Shown: in pieces, positions 7,008 through 14,202 of the stretch
Numbering within the stretch: the stretch's first letter is position 1
Layout of the letters: each line of letters starts with the position of its first letter
DNA from: an uncultured Bacteroidales bacterium
Lineage (GTDB): Bacteria; Bacteroidota; Bacteroidia; Bacteroidales; UBA3663
DNA: 38,875 nucleotides
Direction of reading: 5' to 3'
Assembly: GCA_905235375.1 (NCBI GenBank)
Contig: CAJOLH010000036.1
Span: forward strand, 1 to 38,875
Made by a program: the position numbers and the translations under genes
The notes under the pieces: model-generated
The model's input: only the letters and a program-made list of their open reading frames with translations
What the model was told of the DNA's origin: nothing
Database searches by the model: none

Positions 7008-8582
7008 TCACAACACCAGCCGATGCGTGATGTTGGCGGGGAGCTCCTCTTCGTAGTGCGAGACCATGATGAGGGTCTTGTCGGGACGGCGGCAGAAGGT
7101 GTCGATGACGTCGCGCACGAGGTGGCAGCGATAGGTGTCGAGGCCATGCAGAGGCTCGTCGAGGATGAGCAGCGCAGGATCCTTGACGAAAGCACGTGCC
7201 AGGAGGCACAGACGCTGTTCGCCACTCGAAAGGGTGAGGAACATACGGTCGCGCAGCTGGTCGATGCCGAAGGCACGCATCCAGAAGAGACAGGTCTCTA
7301 CCTGATCGGGGCGCGGACGCTTATAGAGGCCTACGGAGTCGTGCAGCCCGCTTGCCACGATGTCGATGGCGGGACGGTTCTCCTTGTAGGCACGGTGGAA
7401 CTCGGGACTGACGAACCCGATGTGCTTCTTGATTTCCCAAATGGATTCGCCCGTGCCGCGACGACGACCGAAGAGCGAGATGTCGCAGGCGTAGGCGGCA
7501 GGATGGTCGGCACAAATGAGGCTGAGCAAGGTGGACTTGCCCGAGCCATTGCGCCCCTGCAATGCCCAATGTTCGCCGCGTCGCACCGTCCAGTTGAGCC
7601 CATCGTAGAGCACGCGGTCGGTGTCGGGCAAGGGCAACGAGAGGTCGCGGATGCTGATGATCTCGTCGGTGGGACTGCCATCGACGGTGAGGTTGGCGGT
7701 GGGGAGCACGGGCAGGTCGGCAATCTGCTGCTTCAAAGCCCACGGAAGCGACGCGATGGGCGATGCCTTGAAGTCGGGCAACGAGGCAAGGTATTCGGTG
7801 CGCGTGCGCTTCGCTCCCACCCTCATTCGGTCCACCTCGACAACGTGCGTCATGTAGGTCGGCACGGTGTCGAGCATCGAGAGGAGCATGATGATCTGCA
7901 CCTCGCCTGTATCGACGAGGAGCTGGAAGAAACGATTGAGCTGCTCGCGCATCGGTGCATCGAGGCCGATGAAGGGGTTATCGACGATGAGCACGCGCGG
8001 ACGCTTGACGAGATACTTGAAAAGCTGATAGCGCCGCATCTCTCCACTGGAAAGCAGCACCATGCGTTTGGGCAGCAGGTCGCGCATCAGGAATGTGTCG
8101 AGCAAAGGGTTCTGCAGGAACTCCGTGTCGTCCTCACCACCTGCTGCCACGGCTTCTTCGCGCGTGAGTCCATGACCTGCCTCACGTGCCTCGTCGGCTG
8201 AAAGTCCCGTGGCCGTGACGCGACCTGAAGCCAGGGCGCGCTTGAGCACGGTCATCACAAGGGGCGACTCGTCGCGATCCTGGCTATTAAAGCGCTGCTG
8301 ATAATAGTAGGGCTTCTCGACGGTGCCGAGGGCATCCTCGAAGGTGAGCTGCACGATGTTGCCATAGGCAGTGGGCCTTGTGCCGAGGCCGAAGTCATAC
8401 TCCAGCCTGCCCTGCATGAGCAGGTTGCGACCCGTGATGAGATCGACGAGGCACGACTTGCCGCCACCATTGGGGCCCATCAGGGCGATGTGCTCGCCTG
8501 GTTCGAGGATGAAGTTGACAGGCTCGACCATGCGGGTCTGAGGGAGGCGGCCGAGAGCTTGATCCAAAAGAATTACTGACAT
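7008..8582 (-). CDS. ModF/PhrA-like protein with two ABC ATPase domains
   Basis: This 524-residue soluble protein has two nucleotide-binding domains and no membrane segment. Domain 1 has Walker A GPNGGGKS (36-43), signature LSSGE (177-181) and Walker B VLIVDN (197-202). Domain 2 has Walker A GRNGSGKS (343-350), signature LSSGE (451-455), Walker B LLILDE (471-476) and an H-loop His (MVSHYEEE). In domain 1 the catalytic Glu is Asn202 and the H-loop position is Ser (LLSMLD), so this site is probably hydrolysis-poor. The layout matches ModF/PhrA, which are not true ABC-F translation factors and whose role is poorly known; I do not see molybdate genes nearby. A long palindrome ends 11 bp upstream of the start. 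RNase G/E lies upstream in the same direction. Confidence 0.85.
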   Translation of the reverse strand: MSVILLDQALGRLPQTRMVEPVNFILEPGEHIALMGPNGGGKSCLVDLITGRNLLMQGRLEYDFGLGTRPTAYGNIVQLTFEDALGTVEKPYYYQQRFNSQDRDESPLVMTVLKRALASGRVTATGLSADEAREAGHGLTREEAVAAGGEDDTEFLQNPLLDTFLMRDLLPKRMVLLSSGEMRRYQLFKYLVKRPRVLIVDNPFIGLDAPMREQLNRFFQLLVDTGEVQIIMLLSMLDTVPTYMTHVVEVDRMRVGAKRTRTEYLASLPDFKASPIASLPWALKQQIADLPVLPTANLTVDGSPTDEIISIRDLSLPLPDTDRVLYDGLNWTVRRGEHWALQGRNGSGKSTLLSLICADHPAAYACDISLFGRRRGTGESIWEIKKHIGFVSPEFHRAYKENRPAIDIVASGLHDSVGLYKRPRPDQVETCLFWMRAFGIDQLRDRMFLTLSSGEQRLCLLARAFVKDPALLILDEPLHGLDTYRCHLVRDVIDTFCRRPDKTLIMVSHYEEELPANITHRLVL

Positions 8583-8592
8583 GTTTCTTTTT

Positions 8593-8671
8593 TATCACGA
8601 ATTTGCGAATTAGCGATTTTTGTGGGTCGATGTCGGTCGATAACAATTCGCTAATTCGCAAATTCGTGATA
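8593..8671. repeat. Long palindrome, copy 1 of a dispersed inverted-repeat element
   Basis: Two perfectly complementary arms of 24 bp (8593-8616 and 8648-8671, outer end TATCACGAATT) flank a 31-bp spacer. The element lies between the RNase G/E stop and the start of the ModF-like gene, in the leader of the latter. Read on the minus strand it is followed by a run of As and not Ts, so it is not a classical terminator. A second copy is at 18912-19026. Confidence 0.9.
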
Positions 8672-8693
8672 GGAATTAAATGAATTGATGCCC

Positions 8694-10274
8694 TTACACG
8701 TGAGCATCAATGGGTTGTTTGAGGTCTATCTCGCTGTGATCGGCATCGAGGACCTTGTACTGAAGCAGCTCCATGGACTGGTCGGTGATGAGACGCCAGG
8801 CCATTCCATATCGCCGCCGCCACTGCCAGTAGAGGCTCCTGAAGAACCAGCCCTGGCGAATGTAGGCTGCAATGAACGGATGCACATGGAGAAAGAATCT
8901 TTTCACTTTCATTTCGCCGGTCAGCACGTCGAGCTTCTCCTGCAACCTGTCGCAGAACAGGATGGAGGGCTTGACCACATGACGGCCGCCACAGACGGGG
9001 CATGACTCGGCATTCTGAATGTCCATGACGGGACGCACACGCTGGCGCGTGATCTGCATCAGGCAGAACTTTGAGAGCGGCAGGATGTTGTGCTTGGCGC
9101 GATCGCGAGCCATCAGCTCCTTGACGTGCTTGAAAAGCTGTTCGCGATGCTCCGACTTGGCGAGGTCGATGAAGTCGATGACGATAATGCCTCCCATGTC
9201 GCGCAACCGCATCTGACGACAGATCTCGTCGGCTGCTGCCATATCGACCAACAGGGCGTTCTCCTCCTGATCCTCGGCCTGCCGGCTGCGATGGCCGGAG
9301 TTGACATCGATGACGTGCAAGGCTTCGGTGTGCTCAATGATGATGTAGGCACCTTCCTTGCAAGAGACGGTCTTGCCGAGCGACGACTTGATCTGGCGCG
9401 TCACCGCGAACTTATCCAAAATGGGCTGTTCCTCGCTGTAGAGTTTTACGACGTCTGCCTTTTCAGGGGCTATCAGACTCACATAATCCTTTATCTGACT
9501 AAACGTGGCCGGGTCGTTGACCCAGATGTTCTCGAACGAGGGGTTAAAGATGTCACGAAGTAATGCCACGGCGCGGCTGGTCTCCTCGTAGCAGAGGCTG
9601 GGCAGCTTGCCTTTCATGAGTATGGTCACACATTCTTCCCAATGCTTGACCAGCGAAGTAAGTTCCTGGGTAAGCTCCTCGGCTCCCATCCCCTGCGCTG
9701 ACGTGCGTATGATAACGCCGAAATTCTTCGGACGGATGGTGTCAATGATCTGCTTAAGACGTTTCTTCTCTTCGCTTGACTTGATTTTCGTGCTCACCGA
9801 AACCTTGTCCTGAAATGGAATAAGTACCATGAACCTGCCGGGCAGGGAGAGGTCGCATGTGAGGCGCGGCCCTTTGGTACTAATGGGTTCCTTGGCGATT
9901 TGCACCAGTACCTCCTGCCCTATGGTGAGAACATCGGTGACAGTCTCGTCCTTTACCATATCGGCTTCGCGCTTGAAGCGCTCGATGGGGATGAGATGCT
10001 TGCGGTCGGAGATCTGCTGCTTGACATACTTGGCCATTGTCTTGAACTGCGGGCCAAGATCCTGATAGTGAATGAATCCCTCCTTTTCGTGCCCCACATC
10101 AATGAATGCAGCGTTGAGTCCTGGCATAATCTTCTTGACGCGCGCCAGGTAGATGTTGCCCACCGAGAAACCCGAATCCGCGCGTTCGCGCTGGTACTCG
10201 GCGAGCTTGCCGTCTTCGAGGAGACCGATGGTGATCTCCTTCGAGAGTGCATCGATAATGACTTCGCTTGTCAT
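8694..10274 (-). CDS. rng: Ribonuclease G/E family endoribonuclease
   Basis: The protein has 526 residues from ATG at 10274, the typical length for RNase G, and lacks the long scaffold tail of RNase E. An N-terminal S1-like domain (SVGNIYLARVKKIMPGLNAA) covers about residues 35-130. The catalytic region holds the metal-binding acidic segments (LHVIDVNSGH and GGIIVIDFIDL). The Zn-link motif CPVCGG follows, as needed for dimer formation. The enzyme cuts single-stranded AU-rich RNA in rRNA processing and mRNA decay, in the cytoplasm. The longer frame up to 10403 would add 43 residues with no family match and runs through a terminator hairpin, so the ATG at 10274 is preferred. Confidence 0.95.
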   Translation of the reverse strand: MTSEVIIDALSKEITIGLLEDGKLAEYQRERADSGFSVGNIYLARVKKIMPGLNAAFIDVGHEKEGFIHYQDLGPQFKTMAKYVKQQISDRKHLIPIERFKREADMVKDETVTDVLTIGQEVLVQIAKEPISTKGPRLTCDLSLPGRFMVLIPFQDKVSVSTKIKSSEEKKRLKQIIDTIRPKNFGVIIRTSAQGMGAEELTQELTSLVKHWEECVTILMKGKLPSLCYEETSRAVALLRDIFNPSFENIWVNDPATFSQIKDYVSLIAPEKADVVKLYSEEQPILDKFAVTRQIKSSLGKTVSCKEGAYIIIEHTEALHVIDVNSGHRSRQAEDQEENALLVDMAAADEICRQMRLRDMGGIIVIDFIDLAKSEHREQLFKHVKELMARDRAKHNILPLSKFCLMQITRQRVRPVMDIQNAESCPVCGGRHVVKPSILFCDRLQEKLDVLTGEMKVKRFFLHVHPFIAAYIRQGWFFRSLYWQWRRRYGMAWRLITDQSMELLQYKVLDADHSEIDLKQPIDAHV

Positions 10275-10306
10275 TGTGCAAATGGGAATAAAAGGTGATG
10301 GATACC

Positions 10307-10352
10307 AAAAAAAACGAATTACAGTGGGCAGATTGACGCCCTCTGCAATTCG
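10307..10352 (-). terminator. Intrinsic terminator after the HU/small-basic-protein genes
   Basis: On the minus strand a stem made of 10338-10352 and 10315-10329 (13 pairs, two mismatches, 8-nt loop) is followed by eight Us (10307-10314). It lies 60 bp after the stop of the 28-codon gene and 33 bp before the start of RNase G/E, so it separates the two transcription units or limits read-through into rng. Confidence 0.85.
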
Positions 10353-10411
10353 TATATTGGCTGTGGAAGCTACCTTCGGGCTATCTTCCACGTGCGTCAC
10401 CACTGGTCTGA

Positions 10412-10498
10412 TCAGTGCTTATGGCGATTCTTGCGAAGACGCTTCTTGCGCTTGTGCGTCGCCATCTTATGACGCTTGTGCTTCTTACCGTTTGGCAT
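10412..10498 (-). CDS. 28-residue basic protein, AURKAIP1/COX24 domain type
   Basis: The frame is ATG to TGA with 28 codons and reads MPNGKKHKRHKMATHKRKKR followed by LRKNRHKH. More than half of the residues are Lys, Arg or His. This matches the tiny AURKAIP1/COX24-domain proteins annotated across Bacteroidetes, which resemble the C-terminal part of the mitochondrial ribosomal protein mS38. A ribosome-associated, RNA-binding role is therefore likely, though it is inferred from family resemblance. It lies 41 bp downstream of the HU gene on the same strand and is closed by the hairpin at 10307-10352, so HU and this gene appear to form a short transcription unit. Confidence 0.88.
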   Translation of the reverse strand: MPNGKKHKRHKMATHKRKKRLRKNRHKH

Positions 10499-10539
10499 AC
10501 CTTGTAAAATTTATTAATTGGACAAATATTGATTTTCTA

Positions 10540-10836
10540 TTATGCTTCCTCATTGACGATCTCTCCGCTCACCTGGCCGATGAAACTCTTGGCAGGCTTG
10601 AAGGCTGGGATATTATGTGCTGGGATGACGATGGAAGTTTCCTTGCTGATGTTGCGGGCAACCTTGGTAGCGCGCTCCTTAATGATAAAACTACCGAAGC
10701 CACGGAGGAAAACGGGCTCTCCCTCGACGAGAGATTCCTTGACGGAACCCATGAACTGCTCGACCACAACGAGGACAACATCCTTGTCAAGACCTGTCCT
10801 CTTGGAGATCTTGTTTACGATTTCTGCTTTTGTCAT
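10540..10836 (-). CDS. HU/IHF-family DNA-binding protein
   Basis: The protein has 98 residues, slightly more than the usual 90. It shows the full HU fold: an N-terminal helical dimerisation part (MTKAEIVNKISKRTGL), the hallmark segment FLRGFGSFIIKERATKVARN at about 43-62, and the arm segment IVIPAHNIPAFKPAKSF with the conserved Pro that intercalates into DNA. Such proteins bend and compact DNA. It begins a short unit with the downstream 28-residue basic protein. A -7 box lies 41 bp upstream. The mutY gene diverges from it. Confidence 0.95.
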   Translation of the reverse strand: MTKAEIVNKISKRTGLDKDVVLVVVEQFMGSVKESLVEGEPVFLRGFGSFIIKERATKVARNISKETSIVIPAHNIPAFKPAKSFIGQVSGEIVNEEA

Positions 10837-10876
10837 TTTTTATGTAATTTATTAACGATTTTATTGATTTGGCGAG

Positions 10877-10884
10877 CAAAGATA
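10877..10884 (-). promoter_or_regulatory. -7 box of the HU promoter
   Basis: The minus strand reads TATCTTTG, matching the Bacteroidetes -7 consensus TAnnTTTG, 41 bp upstream of the HU start. A TTTG -33 box is not clear; the region is A/T homopolymeric. Confidence 0.6.
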
Positions 10885-10937
10885 TGGCTTTTTATTGAAA
10901 AAAAAAAGAGTAAGGGCTATTTTTTTGAAAAAAATTG

Positions 10938-10945
10938 TATCTTTG
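10938..10945 (+). promoter_or_regulatory. -7 box of the mutY promoter
   Basis: TATCTTTG fits the TAnnTTTG consensus and lies 40 bp before the mutY ATG at 10986. A -33 TTTG at the correct distance is not present. This supports the start at 10986 and not the upstream TTG at 10935. Confidence 0.6.
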
Positions 10946-10985
10946 CACACGAAAATGGCATATTTGCCAACTGAATAACAAGAAA

Positions 10986-12059
10986 ATGAACGAAATAAGC
11001 TATCAGATAGGGCTTTGGTATGACCAACACCGGCGCGACTTGCCGTGGCGTCATACGCGGGATGCCTACAGGATCTGGCTTTCAGAAATCATCCTGCAGC
11101 AGACGCGCGTGGCGCAGGGGATGGACTATTACGAGCGGTTTGTGGCAGCCTATCCGCGTGTAGATGACCTGGCGGCAGCACCGCTTGACAGTGTGCTGAA
11201 GCTATGGCAAGGGTTGGGCTACTACAGCCGCGCGCGCAACCTCCATGCAGCGGCGCAGCAGGTGATGGCTTGGCGCAAGGAACACGGCGGGAAAGAGTTC
11301 CCCGACACCTTCGCCGACCTCATCGGGCTGAAAGGCGTGGGACGCTATACGGCAGCCGCCATCGCCAGCTTTGCCTCGGAGGAACGGGTGGCGGTAGTAG
11401 ATGGCAACGTCTATCGCGTACTTGCACGCCTCTTCGACATCGACACGCCCATCGACACTGCCCAAGGGCAAAAGCTCTTCCAGCTGCTGGCCGACGGACT
11501 GCTGCCGCAAACCGTCGGATACGATGACGGACACGGCTCCTCGTCGCGACACAACCAAGCGATGATGGAGCTGGGAGCCCTGCTCTGCACACCCGCCCAA
11601 CCCAAATGTTCGGAATGTCCCGTCGGCGAACACTGCCTGGCCCGTGCAGCCGGCACCATCGGCGAACGGCCCGTGAAGCAGGGAAGGACACGCGTGCGCG
11701 AAAGGCACTTCACCTACACCATTTATATATATAAGGATATGCTGTGGGTGCATCAGCGCGGCGCAGGCGACATCTGGCAGGGGCTGTGGGAATTTGTGCT
11801 TAACGAGGACGGGGAGATACCGGCAGGCATGAAGGACCAGGCCACCCTGCTGCTGGAGCGCAAGCACCAGCTGACGCATCAGACCATCTATGCCACTTTC
11901 CATGTAGTGAGGCTGCCCGATGACAAGGCCCCCGAAACAAATGCTGCCATCGCCACCCTGCCCGACGATTATCGCCCTATGACATGGATGGAATGGCAGC
12001 AGCTGGCTGTGCCCCGACTGATTGACGAGGCTAACAAGAGACTGTCAGCATGGTTTTGA
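10986..12059 (+). CDS. mutY: A/G-specific adenine DNA glycosylase MutY
   Basis: The protein has 357 residues. It has the helix-hairpin-helix segment LKGVGRYTAAAI (115-126) with catalytic Asp139 in VVDGNVYRV, and the general-acid Glu34 in SEIILQQTRV. The [4Fe-4S] cluster ligands are C201, C208, C211 and C217 (spacing 6-2-5). The C-terminal NUDIX-like domain that recognises 8-oxoguanine follows (ERHFTYTIYIYKDMLWVHQR onward). The enzyme removes adenine mispaired with 8-oxoG. All key residues are present. Its last 29 bp overlap the 3' end of the convergent sensor kinase gene, so antisense interference between the two transcripts is possible. Confidence 0.96.
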   Translation: MNEISYQIGLWYDQHRRDLPWRHTRDAYRIWLSEIILQQTRVAQGMDYYERFVAAYPRVDDLAAAPLDSVLKLWQGLGYYSRARNLHAAAQQVMAWRKEHGGKEFPDTFADLIGLKGVGRYTAAAIASFASEERVAVVDGNVYRVLARLFDIDTPIDTAQGQKLFQLLADGLLPQTVGYDDGHGSSSRHNQAMMELGALLCTPAQPKCSECPVGEHCLARAAGTIGERPVKQGRTRVRERHFTYTIYIYKDMLWVHQRGAGDIWQGLWEFVLNEDGEIPAGMKDQATLLLERKHQLTHQTIYATFHVVRLPDDKAPETNAAIATLPDDYRPMTWMEWQQLAVPRLIDEANKRLSAWF

Positions 12060-13092
12060 ACCGATTGCCTTCACGACAAGCCGCAAACGTGTAGGAACCC
12101 GGATAGAGGAGTTCGAGGCGACGGCGCAGGACGGCAAGCCCCACCCCATGCTGGGTGTCGGAGGGGGTACGGGCATTGTCATCGTTGGCAGCGGGCAGAT
12201 TATTGTCGGTGGAGAACCGAAGCCCCTCGTCGCTCTCCTCAAGGCGAATGCAGATGGCATCGGTTTCGCTGGTCGAACCGCAATGCTTGAAACAGTTTTC
12301 GACCAAGGGGACAAGCAGCAGCGGAGCAATCATCCGCTCGCGGTGACGGGTGTCCGTGCTTGAAGTGCGGACCACATCGAAACGGAGACATTCGGGCCGC
12401 GCCAGGCGCAGACGCTGCAAGTCGCACAGGCGACCCACAGCTTGCGCCTCGTCGCTGAGCGGCACCTGCTCCTGCCGCGCACTGTAGGTCATGTAGCGCA
12501 TCAGGCTGGAGAGACTCGTCACGGCGGAGGAGGCGCGCTCCTGGTCGAGCCAGATCAACGCATCGATGTTGTTGAGCGTATTATAAAGAAAGTGCGGGTT
12601 GAGCTGTGCCTTGAGAAGCTGGTTTTCGGACTGGGCATTGCGCAAACGTATCTCCTCAAGATTGACGCCCAGCACGACACTCATCAGCGCGGAGAGGGTG
12701 AGGAAGGCGCAAAGGCCGTAGAACAAAACCCGATAGAAACGGAAGAGTTCGCGCAGATACAGAGGCAGGAGCTGGCACATCCATGCGAAGACAATAGCCA
12801 TCGACAATCCTGCCATCACCACCGCCCAGCAGCGGAAATAGAGCCATGCCAGGCTGGCCTTGCGATAATGAATCCGCAACCCGGGTTCGCGCTGCATCCG
12901 ATAGTCCAACCAGACATTGACAATGCCCACGACCGTCAGCAGCACCGTCACCATGAGCATGGGCAACAGGAGGAGCAGCCATATCGTCGAGGCATAATTG
13001 AGGATGCGCTGCATGAGCAGCGCAAGCACCGTGCCTCCGATGACAAGGTAGATAATGGGGAGGATAAAATATTGAAGTCGATGGAGTTTCAT
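12031..13092 (-). CDS. LytS/YehU-type sensor histidine kinase
   Basis: The protein has 353 residues from ATG at 13092. There are four membrane helices in the first 145 residues (about 10-27, 37-60, 85-105 and 120-143). The His_kinase domain follows, with phospho-acceptor His167 in QLNPHFLYNTLN. The ATP-binding part has an N-box (LVPLVENCFKH) and a G-box (GVGLAVLRRRLELLY). Such kinases phosphorylate LytTR-type response regulators, often encoded next door. None is present here, since the gene overlaps mutY at its 3' end and a ComEC fragment lies upstream. It is therefore an orphan kinase in this window. The longer frame to 13170 starts in repeat DNA and is not favoured. The upstream region carries phased 10-bp repeats. 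Confidence 0.92.
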   Translation of the reverse strand: MKLHRLQYFILPIIYLVIGGTVLALLMQRILNYASTIWLLLLLPMLMVTVLLTVVGIVNVWLDYRMQREPGLRIHYRKASLAWLYFRCWAVVMAGLSMAIVFAWMCQLLPLYLRELFRFYRVLFYGLCAFLTLSALMSVVLGVNLEEIRLRNAQSENQLLKAQLNPHFLYNTLNNIDALIWLDQERASSAVTSLSSLMRYMTYSARQEQVPLSDEAQAVGRLCDLQRLRLARPECLRFDVVRTSSTDTRHRERMIAPLLLVPLVENCFKHCGSTSETDAICIRLEESDEGLRFSTDNNLPAANDDNARTPSDTQHGVGLAVLRRRLELLYPGSYTFAACREGNRFKTMLTVSC

Positions 13093-13111
13093 ACTTATTT
13101 CTTTATGATTA

Positions 13112-13258
13112 TAAGGGATTCTAAGGGATATTAAGGGACGCTTCTCTCGGACGTGACCGAAAGGGAACAATGTTTCTTGGGTCCCAATCTCATCAGGCGA
13201 AAGAGACGTCCCTTAATGTCCCTTAATATCCCCAAACATCCTTTAATATCCATCAAGT
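13112..13258. repeat. Inverted pair of 10-bp-period repeat arrays
   Basis: Three copies of TAAGGGA start at 13112, 13122 and 13132. Five copies of the inverse pattern TCCCTTAATA or close variants start at 13209, 13219, 13229, 13239 and 13249. Each array has an exact 10-bp period, about one helical turn, and the arrays face each other across about 70 bp. They fill the gap between the sensor kinase start and the ComEC-like stop. No gene is seen in this stretch. Confidence 0.85.
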
Positions 13259-14164
13259 TGAGCATTTACGAAAGTTGAGTACTTTAAGATACAGGACAAT
13301 GGCGAGCAGCAGGAGTTCGGCGAGCAGCACTTCCCACCATGTGGGGGAGAAATAGAGATGTCCCCCGAGCAGCGAACGTTCCACACACCCGATGCCTTGA
13401 GCCACCCAACCCATCCAAGTGGTCAAGGCCTCGATGGGCACAGCGAGGAAATGGAGCGATGGCAGCAGCATACCCATCAGGAGCAATGACACCAAGATCG
13501 GCATCAGCGGGACAACAAGCAGACCCTGAACCCAGCCGAGCAGCGGAATCTGATGGAACCAGAAGGCAACCACCGGCGCGGCGAACCACTGCGCCGCCAC
13601 CGAAAGGAGGACGAGCCGGAACCAACGGGGCAACCGGTCTGACTGTAGCCACGGCTGAAAGAGCAGTATGCCAGCCACGGCAAGGAAACTCAACTGGAAA
13701 CCAACTTCGCCAACCGTCCACGGATCCCATGCGATGAGCACGAGGGCGGCGAAAGCCATGCACCTCCATGCGGACGTGGAGCGATGAAGCATCCATCCGA
13801 GCATCAGCAGGGAAAGCATCAGTGCTGCACGCACGGCACTGGGAGGAGCACCTATCTGCCATACATAGCATGCAGTCAGCAGAATCACAACGATACGCTT
13901 CAGGTCGCCCAGCACATATTGGACGGTGAGGCTGACAGATGCCAGTTGGCCAGCAACAATCTCGATGGGGCGAAAGCCCATCCAGATGACCGACATGATG
14001 ATGCCGACATGGAGTCCCGAGACCGCCATGAGATGGCTCATCCCTGCCGTTCGGAAGGCACTCACCATCTCCGTTGACAAGCCCGACCTGTCACCCAGGA
14101 GCATACCCTGCGCCAGAGCGATGGCTTCGTCGGAGAGACCAAGTTCGTACAGACGTTCGAACAT
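13253..14164 (-). CDS. ComEC/Rec2 competence core domain, N-terminally short
   Basis: The gene encodes 303 residues from ATG at 14164. It begins almost exactly at the ComEC core: a segment with GMLLGDRSGL, then the hallmark SHLMAVSGLHVGII. About seven membrane helices follow. Full ComEC proteins, which form the DNA uptake channel, are usually 600-800 residues with an N-terminal DUF4131/OB part and often a C-terminal beta-lactamase-like part; neither is here. An in-frame TGA lies near 14195 and the GH140-type gene ends at 14203, so no missing N-terminus can be recovered in this frame. It may be a decayed copy or a stand-alone short form. The last codons overlap the 10-bp repeat array. Confidence 0.8.
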   Translation of the reverse strand: MFERLYELGLSDEAIALAQGMLLGDRSGLSTEMVSAFRTAGMSHLMAVSGLHVGIIMSVIWMGFRPIEIVAGQLASVSLTVQYVLGDLKRIVVILLTACYVWQIGAPPSAVRAALMLSLLMLGWMLHRSTSAWRCMAFAALVLIAWDPWTVGEVGFQLSFLAVAGILLFQPWLQSDRLPRWFRLVLLSVAAQWFAAPVVAFWFHQIPLLGWVQGLLVVPLMPILVSLLLMGMLLPSLHFLAVPIEALTTWMGWVAQGIGCVERSLLGGHLYFSPTWWEVLLAELLLLAIVLYLKVLNFRKCST

Positions 14165-14202
14165 CAGAAATATCAAGGAATCGCGTTTCGTTCAGCACTT
14201 CC

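Noticed and set aside
7002..8201. 399-codon plus-strand frame opposite the ModF-like gene
   Set aside because: It is a shadow of codon bias in the minus-strand gene. It has no domain, and the minus strand has all ABC motifs.
10275..10403. N-terminal extension of RNase G/E
   Set aside because: It crosses a terminator hairpin with an eight-U tract and has no family similarity; the ATG at 10274 begins the conserved MTSEVIIDAL.
12442..13134. 230-codon plus-strand frame opposite the sensor kinase
   Set aside because: It is the antisense of the kinase gene, rich in His and Gln as expected from complementing its codons.
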